A stretch of DNA of 64,000 nucleotides from Helicobacteraceae bacterium (GTDB taxonomy: Bacteria; Campylobacterota; Campylobacteria; Campylobacterales; Sulfurimonadaceae): NCBI GenBank assembly GCA_947498025.1, contig CANMJR010000007.1, positions 37,253 to 101,252 of the forward strand, read 5' to 3'. The position numbers and the translations under genes were made by a program. Positions 59,946 to 64,000 of the stretch are shown here, piece after piece; the first letter of the stretch is position 1; each line of letters opens with the position of its first letter. The notes beneath the pieces are model-generated. The model was given only the letters and a program-made list of their open reading frames with translations. It had not been told where the DNA came from and searched no databases.

Positions 59946-61214
59946 ATGGAAAAGAAAAAACAGATTTACTCTTGGGCGCTTTATGATTGGGCAGATTCTA
60001 CCTATGCCACTACGGTTATGGCTGGGTTCTTTCCTCTTTTTTTTAAAACATACTACAGTGCAAACGTGGATGCGACGGTAAGTACCGCACAGCTTGGTTT
60101 TGCAAACTCCATTTCAAGTTTTATCGTTGTACTTTTGGCACCGCTTTTAGGCTCTATTGCCGATGCAGGCTCACTCAAAAAACGCTTCCTCTTTCTTTTT
60201 GCGTATTTAGGAATTCTGATGAGTGCCGCTTTGGCTCTCGTCGGTGAGGGTATGTGGCAAATGGCTGTTTTTGTTTATGTGCTTGGAAACATCGGTTTTA
60301 TGGGCTCAAACACCTTTTATGACGCACTTCTCTCCTCTATTTCGGATGAGAGAAGTGTTGATTTTGTCTCAGGGCTTGGCTTTGCCCTTGGCTACTTAGG
60401 TGGCGGAATTTTGTTTGGTGTCAATGTTTGGATGCTCCAAAACCCATCGCTCTTTGGTCTGGAAAATGAGGCTGCTGCGGTAAAAGCCTCTTTTATCTCC
60501 GTGGCTTTGTGGTGGGCAATCTTCTCAACGCCTCTCTTTTTGTTTGTGGAGGAGAAGAGAGAGGGTGTAAACAAAGAGAGTTCGTTGCTCTTGCAGGGTT
60601 ATCTCAGACTGAAAAACACCTTTTCAAAAATAAAAGCACTCAAGGGGTTACTCCTTTTTTTAGTGGCATACTGGCTCTACATCGACGGTGTTGACACCAT
60701 AATCCGAATGGCGGTCGATTATGGAATGGCGCTCGGTTTCGATACGAACAGTCTCATTTTGTCGCTTCTGATAGTCCAGTTTGTAGGCTTTCCTGCAACG
60801 CTTCTCTTCGCCAAACTGGCGCAAAAATGGGACACAAAAAAGGCAATTTTTCTTGCTATATTTATCTACATGTTTATAATTTTATGGGCAACGAGAATGA
60901 ATGAGGTGTATGAGTTTTACATATTGGCAATAATGATAGCCTGTGTGCAGGGCGGTATTCAGGCACTGAGCCGCTCCTACTACTCAAAAATGATTCCGCA
61001 GGAGCATGCAGCAGAATTTTTTGGATTTTATAATTTTTTGGGTAAGTTCGCCACCATTTTAGGACCTCTTTTAGTCGCAGTTGTGGCACTCTTCAGCCAA
61101 AACTCAAGAGTTGCAATCGCTTCTGTTGTTCTCTTTTTTATAATCGGAGGAGTTTTACTCTTTTTTGTGGATGAGAAAAAAGTTGCAGAGGATGTGAAAA
61201 AAGCGCTATTGTGA
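59946..61214 (+). CDS. MFS transporter, UMF1/Atg22-like
   Basis: The first 30 residues (SWALYDWADSTYATTVMAGFFP) match the UMF1 family, named after the unidentified MFS group that includes yeast Atg22. Twelve membrane segments are seen in 422 residues, with the MFS loop SIADAGSLKKR. Substrates of bacterial members are unknown; amino acids are exported by Atg22. It is followed by the structured short transcript at 61.2-61.4 kb on the opposite strand. Confidence 0.87.
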   Translation: MEKKKQIYSWALYDWADSTYATTVMAGFFPLFFKTYYSANVDATVSTAQLGFANSISSFIVVLLAPLLGSIADAGSLKKRFLFLFAYLGILMSAALALVGEGMWQMAVFVYVLGNIGFMGSNTFYDALLSSISDERSVDFVSGLGFALGYLGGGILFGVNVWMLQNPSLFGLENEAAAVKASFISVALWWAIFSTPLFLFVEEKREGVNKESSLLLQGYLRLKNTFSKIKALKGLLLFLVAYWLYIDGVDTIIRMAVDYGMALGFDTNSLILSLLIVQFVGFPATLLFAKLAQKWDTKKAIFLAIFIYMFIILWATRMNEVYEFYILAIMIACVQGGIQALSRSYYSKMIPQEHAAEFFGFYNFLGKFATILGPLLVAVVALFSQNSRVAIASVVLFFIIGGVLLFFVDEKKVAEDVKKALL

Positions 61215-61232
61215 AATAATTTTAAAGGGAGA

Positions 61233-61251
61233 CAAGGGAAAAAATCCCTTG
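61233..61251 (-). terminator. Hairpin at 3' end of the small-peptide transcript
   Basis: CAAGGGA-AAAAA-TCCCTTG (plus strand) forms a seven-base stem seven bases after the small-peptide stop codon. On the minus strand it is followed by TCTCCCTTT, a weak T-run. Confidence 0.5.
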
Positions 61252-61257
61252 ACCATG

Positions 61258-61317
61258 CTAATGTAGCATAGGTGCAAAAATGCAAATAAGAACTAATGTG
61301 GTTAGTAACTTATTCAT
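61258..61317 (-). CDS. 19-residue hydrophobic peptide
   Basis: The ORF reads MNKLLTTLVLICIFAPMLH and is preceded by AAGGGAGA at seven bases, a strong ribosome binding site. It would be a single membrane-spanning peptide with one Cys. The first codons are predicted to pair with the 5' leader, as in type I toxin mRNAs. It is too short for any homology call, and it could equally be a leader peptide. Confidence 0.5.
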   Translation of the reverse strand: MNKLLTTLVLICIFAPMLH

Positions 61318-61346
61318 AAAATCTCCCTTATGTAGTTTAGGAGGGC

Positions 61347-61385
61347 AAAAAAAAAGGTCAAGGGGTAATTAAGCCCTTGACCTTT
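61347..61385 (-). terminator. Strong terminator-like hairpin with nine T
   Basis: Twelve perfect pairs (61353-61364 with 61374-61385, loop of nine) are followed by nine T on the minus strand. It looks like a rho-independent terminator for the minus strand, lying upstream of the 19-residue ORF. It could attenuate the leader RNA or terminate the upstream MCP transcript. Confidence 0.7.
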
Positions 61386-61423
61386 GCCACTCCATAAACT
61401 ATATAAGTTCTAACCACGAAAAA

Positions 61424-61429
61424 ATTATA
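61424..61429 (-). promoter_or_regulatory. Probable -10 element of the peptide transcript
   Basis: TATAAT on the minus strand, with seven bases between it and the base of the hairpin at 61417. No clear -35 is visible at 17 bp. Confidence 0.45.
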
Positions 61430-61528
61430 CATAAATCGAAAAAACAAGTTAATATTTTATTAAATTTATATCTTCGTCATTCCAAATTTAGTTTTTAAGT
61501 TTTGCAAGAAGTTTATTAATTAATCTTT

Positions 61529-63487
61529 TCATGTTCTAAAAGTTTCAAGTTTAGTCTGCAGTTCGCTAGTCATAGAGTTTAGATGATCTGCAGCCGCCGC
61601 AATCTCTTCAACATTTCTTGCATTTTTTGAGGAAATTTCATTGATTTGTGAAACTTGAGAGACAATGGATTCGACATTTTTGCCTGTTTTTTCAAAATCA
61701 CTTACGGTTTTATCGCTTGCTTTTACTGCATCATTTACAATCACAACACTTTGATTTATCTTTTTTTCTACTTCTATAACACTATTTACAAGTTCTTGAA
61801 CCTCATGTGAATTGTTATTCATCTGATTGCTTACATCAACGATTGATTGAACTATTATATTGATGGTTGCATTTATCTCTGTTAGGCTTTTTTGAGTTCT
61901 CTCTGCAAGTTTCCGCACTTCGTCTGCAACAACTGCGAATCCTCTTCCTTGTTCTCCTGCGCGAGCTGCTTCAATAGCTGCGTTAAGAGCTAAAAGGTTT
62001 GTTTGATCTGCAATATCTGAGATGATTTCAAGTACGCTTTTTACTTCATTTGCTTCATGTGAAAGAGTTTGCATTTTATCTGATAGTTCAATCTCAATCT
62101 GAGCAGAGCTTTGAATTTTTGAAGTAAGATGTACAATTCCTTCACTGGCAACACTAAGGTTTTCATTTGCTCTGATAATATCTCTTTTGCTCTCTTGCGC
62201 ATCATTGACGGCTCTTTGGATTTCATTTTTAATCTCATTAGCTTTTTTGGTGGCTTCATTGATAGCTAGAACTGAATTTTCAACATTTTTCCCTACACCC
62301 ATTGCTGTAGTTGAGAGTTCAAGTGAGATAGAAGCGTTTTCACTAGCGCTCTGTTTTGATTCTTCAATAAGACCCCTGAGCGTAGCAATAAATATATTAA
62401 AGCTATATGCCATCTGAGAAAGCTCTTGTGGAGTGTTCTCGTTCGCTTTTATGGTTAAATTGTGATTATGACTAATATTGAAGAATGTGTTTTTAAAATC
62501 TTCAATCGGTTTAGAGATTGATACTTTTGTAAGATATAACATGAAAGATGCAAAAGCAATTGTACCAATGATTAAACTTATCGTTAGCACTATTATATTA
62601 AAGGAGGTTTTTTGAATCTTCTCATCAATAGATCTGTTTACATGTTTGTATAGTTCAAGTTCAACTTCTCTGAGCAAATCTATGGAAGCAGTTGCATTTG
62701 TAAACCAAATTGATGGCTCAATATTAAAATTACCATTTAAACCTCTAGCCTTTGCTATATCTATCATGGACATAGTTTTTTCTATAGCTTCACCTTTATA
62801 AGTATTCTCATAAATCTTTTTTAACCACTCAGGTGATAATACAAGAAATTTTTTTGTGTTTGTTGCTAGTACATCTAATCTACTTATAAAAGGAGAATAG
62901 CTATTTTCTAAAAATATATTTTTCGCAAAAGCTATATTCAGATTTGCTCTAATTTGCCCAAATGACTCTTTCGCAGAAGCCATATGTGTATATGCTTGAA
63001 TTGTATTCCTGCTATCTTTATCATCCATAAGTGATGGAATCACAGCAGCTGTGTCAATAAAATTTATAATTGTTTTTGTAAAATAAGCTCCCGTATCTGG
63101 CGCATTAATAGAGAATGAATCCACAGAAAATCTCTTTTCTCTTAAGTCGGCTAAAGAATCTAAAACAGAAATATCCCCATCTGTTTTTAAATATACTTTT
63201 TTTATTTCTTCAATTGCATTATCAACATTTTTTCGTATTGTTGGGAGTTTGTCGCTATTTCTTATGCCATTACTTGCTATAAGTCCAACACTGAGTCCTC
63301 TTTCTGCTTGCATAAAATGAACAGCAGTTGCCAATGCTTCAGCTTCTAAGATGCGGTTTTTAGTTACTTCAAGATTTTCTTTTATTCCTATATCGTAAAA
63401 TACTCTCCCCATGGATAATGCTAATATAATTATAATGGGGACTATTATTAAAATCATTAGTCGTATTTTTATACTCATCTTTTTCAT
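61529..63487 (-). CDS. Methyl-accepting chemotaxis protein with NIT domain
   Basis: The start at 63487 follows AAAGGAAAATTG; the upstream frame to 63577 adds a region of no hydrophobicity. An N-terminal helix (about 12-32), a periplasmic helical domain with [21 protein letters not shown] residues of the NIT (nitrate/nitrite-sensing) family, a second helix (about 300-325), HAMP and the signalling hairpin ([20 protein letters not shown]) are in order. Length 652. Nitrate use by Sulfurimonas fits such a sensor. It ends TFRT. Confidence 0.88.
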   Translation of the reverse strand: MKKMSIKIRLMILIIVPIIIILALSMGRVFYDIGIKENLEVTKNRILEAEALATAVHFMQAERGLSVGLIASNGIRNSDKLPTIRKNVDNAIEEIKKVYLKTDGDISVLDSLADLREKRFSVDSFSINAPDTGAYFTKTIINFIDTAAVIPSLMDDKDSRNTIQAYTHMASAKESFGQIRANLNIAFAKNIFLENSYSPFISRLDVLATNTKKFLVLSPEWLKKIYENTYKGEAIEKTMSMIDIAKARGLNGNFNIEPSIWFTNATASIDLLREVELELYKHVNRSIDEKIQKTSFNIIVLTISLIIGTIAFASFMLYLTKVSISKPIEDFKNTFFNISHNHNLTIKANENTPQELSQMAYSFNIFIATLRGLIEESKQSASENASISLELSTTAMGVGKNVENSVLAINEATKKANEIKNEIQRAVNDAQESKRDIIRANENLSVASEGIVHLTSKIQSSAQIEIELSDKMQTLSHEANEVKSVLEIISDIADQTNLLALNAAIEAARAGEQGRGFAVVADEVRKLAERTQKSLTEINATINIIVQSIVDVSNQMNNNSHEVQELVNSVIEVEKKINQSVVIVNDAVKASDKTVSDFEKTGKNVESIVSQVSQINEISSKNARNVEEIAAAADHLNSMTSELQTKLETFRT

Positions 63488-63676
63488 CAATTTTCCTTTA
63501 GTGCATCTATTTTTATATATTAGACTCTTCTTGCAAAACCTTGGATGTGTGGCTTTAGCCTCACTTAAATAAGGCACGACTAAAGTCGTACTTCCCTAGT
63601 TATGAAGAACTCTATTGGAGAATAGTCCGCAGTAATAAGTATGGTATCACTACGAGAAGACTACCTCTCAATTGTC

Positions 63677-64000
63677 TTAAAAGTTTTTCCAATCCCCATT
63701 ATGTTTTTTTGCACCTGCAATCGTTTTAACATTTGCATTAGCATGTTGTTGTGTTACTACTGCGGGTTTTGCGGCTTGTATATGTTTGTTGTGTGAAGAG
63801 GTATTTATTTTATCTTTTCCTACGAACTCTTTAGATAATGCGTCTTTTACCATAGCTTCTGCCTTTTGGATAGTTGCGTTTGCTATTGAATCTGCTTGAG
63901 CTGCTACTTTTGCATTTTCTTGTGTCATTTGGTCTAGTTGTGTAACTGCGGTATTGATTTGACCGATACCTTGCATCTGTTCACGGTTTGCGTTACTTAC
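63677..64000 (-). CDS. C-terminus of a methyl-accepting chemotaxis protein, window edge
   Basis: Only the last 107 residues are in the window. SNANREQMQGIGQINTAVTQ and LDQMTQENAKVAAQ are the end of the MCP cytoplasmic bundle. A 60-residue linker follows, ending DWKNF, which fits the xWxxF pentapeptide that docks CheR or CheB. The other two MCPs here lack it. The start lies beyond the window. Confidence 0.88.
   Translation of the reverse strand, partial: VSNANREQMQGIGQINTAVTQLDQMTQENAKVAAQADSIANATIQKAEAMVKDALSKEFVGKDKINTSSHNKHIQAAKPAVVTQQHANANVKTIAGAKKHNGDWKNF

Larger units (their letters stand above)
61233..61417 (-). ncRNA. Candidate structured short transcript encoding a hydrophobic peptide
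   Basis: On the minus strand a TATAAT (61429-61424) would start transcription near 61417, which is exactly the base of a large imperfect hairpin. GTGGTTAGAACTTAT (61417-61403) can pair with ATAAGTTACTAACCAC (61313-61298), and inside lies the 12-bp stem AAAGGTCAAGGG/CCCTTGACCTTT. The ribosome binding site and start codon of the 19-residue ORF lie in a bulge on the 3' side. The hairpin at 61251-61233 would end the transcript at about 185 nt. Confidence 0.55.

Noticed and set aside
63555..63590. Small hairpins GGCTTTAGCC and ACGAC-TAAA-GTCGT before the NIT-domain MCP gene.
   Set aside because: They are short, and no second copy was found in the window, so I could not separate a repeat element from chance or from the terminator of the edge MCP.
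1..64000. tRNA, rRNA, CRISPR arrays, insertion sequences and prophage genes.
   Set aside because: I looked through the intergenic regions and gene list and saw no cloverleaf, repeat-spacer array, transposase, integrase or phage structural gene.

Overview
The window is a low-GC bacterial chromosome segment. It most likely comes from a Sulfurimonas-like member of the Campylobacterota (Epsilonproteobacteria). The evidence is gene order and family content: recA-eno-FtsB/DivIC-like-AMIN and mqnD-fliQ-murB blocks as in Campylobacter relatives, the futalosine menaquinone enzyme MqnD, a TIGR04219-type outer-membrane protein, many MCPs, and no trace of IS elements, phage, CRISPR, rRNA or tRNA. Most of the window is dense chromosomal housekeeping with small accessory islands.

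Layout: 1-4.2 kb is an accessory edge with three lipoproteins, a RelE/ParE-type toxin-antitoxin pair flanked by 20-bp direct repeats, and a SPOR-plus-beta-barrel protein. 4.2-8.9 kb holds a PP-loop ATPase, dnaG, rpsU, an RDD protein and an MFS permease. 8.9-14 kb (minus) has a DUF481 barrel, an MscS channel, a rhodanese-like protein and a zinc-type ABC importer (znuB, znuA) with its own porin-like protein but no ATPase. 14-19.2 kb holds an OmpA lipoprotein, ppsA, and an oxidative-stress/iron set (rubrerythrin, BFD-like ferredoxin, ferritin-like protein). 19.1-23.2 kb encodes an RND efflux pump cut in two by a single in-frame TAG. 23.4-26.5 kb has a MORN-repeat protein, a MotA/TolQ-like plus MotB/OmpA-like pair that resembles the ZorA/ZorB motor of Zorya defence, and a 57-codon ORF at its end. 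26.5-39 kb is core: AMIN protein, FtsB-like, eno, recA, mqnD, fliQ, murB, tpx, tsaD, a D12-class adenine methyltransferase, dxr, cdsA and an NFACT protein.

39.2-44.6 kb is a three-gene block (lipoprotein, barrel, 930-aa SUV3-like helicase) bracketed by two copies of a roughly 90-bp hairpin-rich intergenic repeat. 44.6-50 kb has a haem-motif MCP, a CobT-like protein, a Sel1 protein, pcm and amrS. 50-58.1 kb is a complete pyruvate-dehydrogenase-type complex: E1 alpha, E1 beta, E2, a dedicated acyl carrier protein and acetyl-CoA synthetase on one strand, with a LipM-like transferase, lipA and dihydrolipoyl dehydrogenase divergently on the other. 58.1-64 kb has a PIN-domain toxin-antitoxin pair with a near-consensus promoter, gdpD, an MFS (UMF1-like) transporter, a structured short transcript encoding a 19-residue hydrophobic peptide, an NIT-domain MCP and the end of a second MCP.

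The most promising undescribed items are the peptide-encoding structured RNA near 61.3 kb, the MotA/MotB-like pair with its small partner ORF near 24-26.5 kb, the amber-split RND pump, and the flanking intergenic repeat around the SUV3-like helicase block. All functions are read from sequence motifs and family knowledge; no database search was run.
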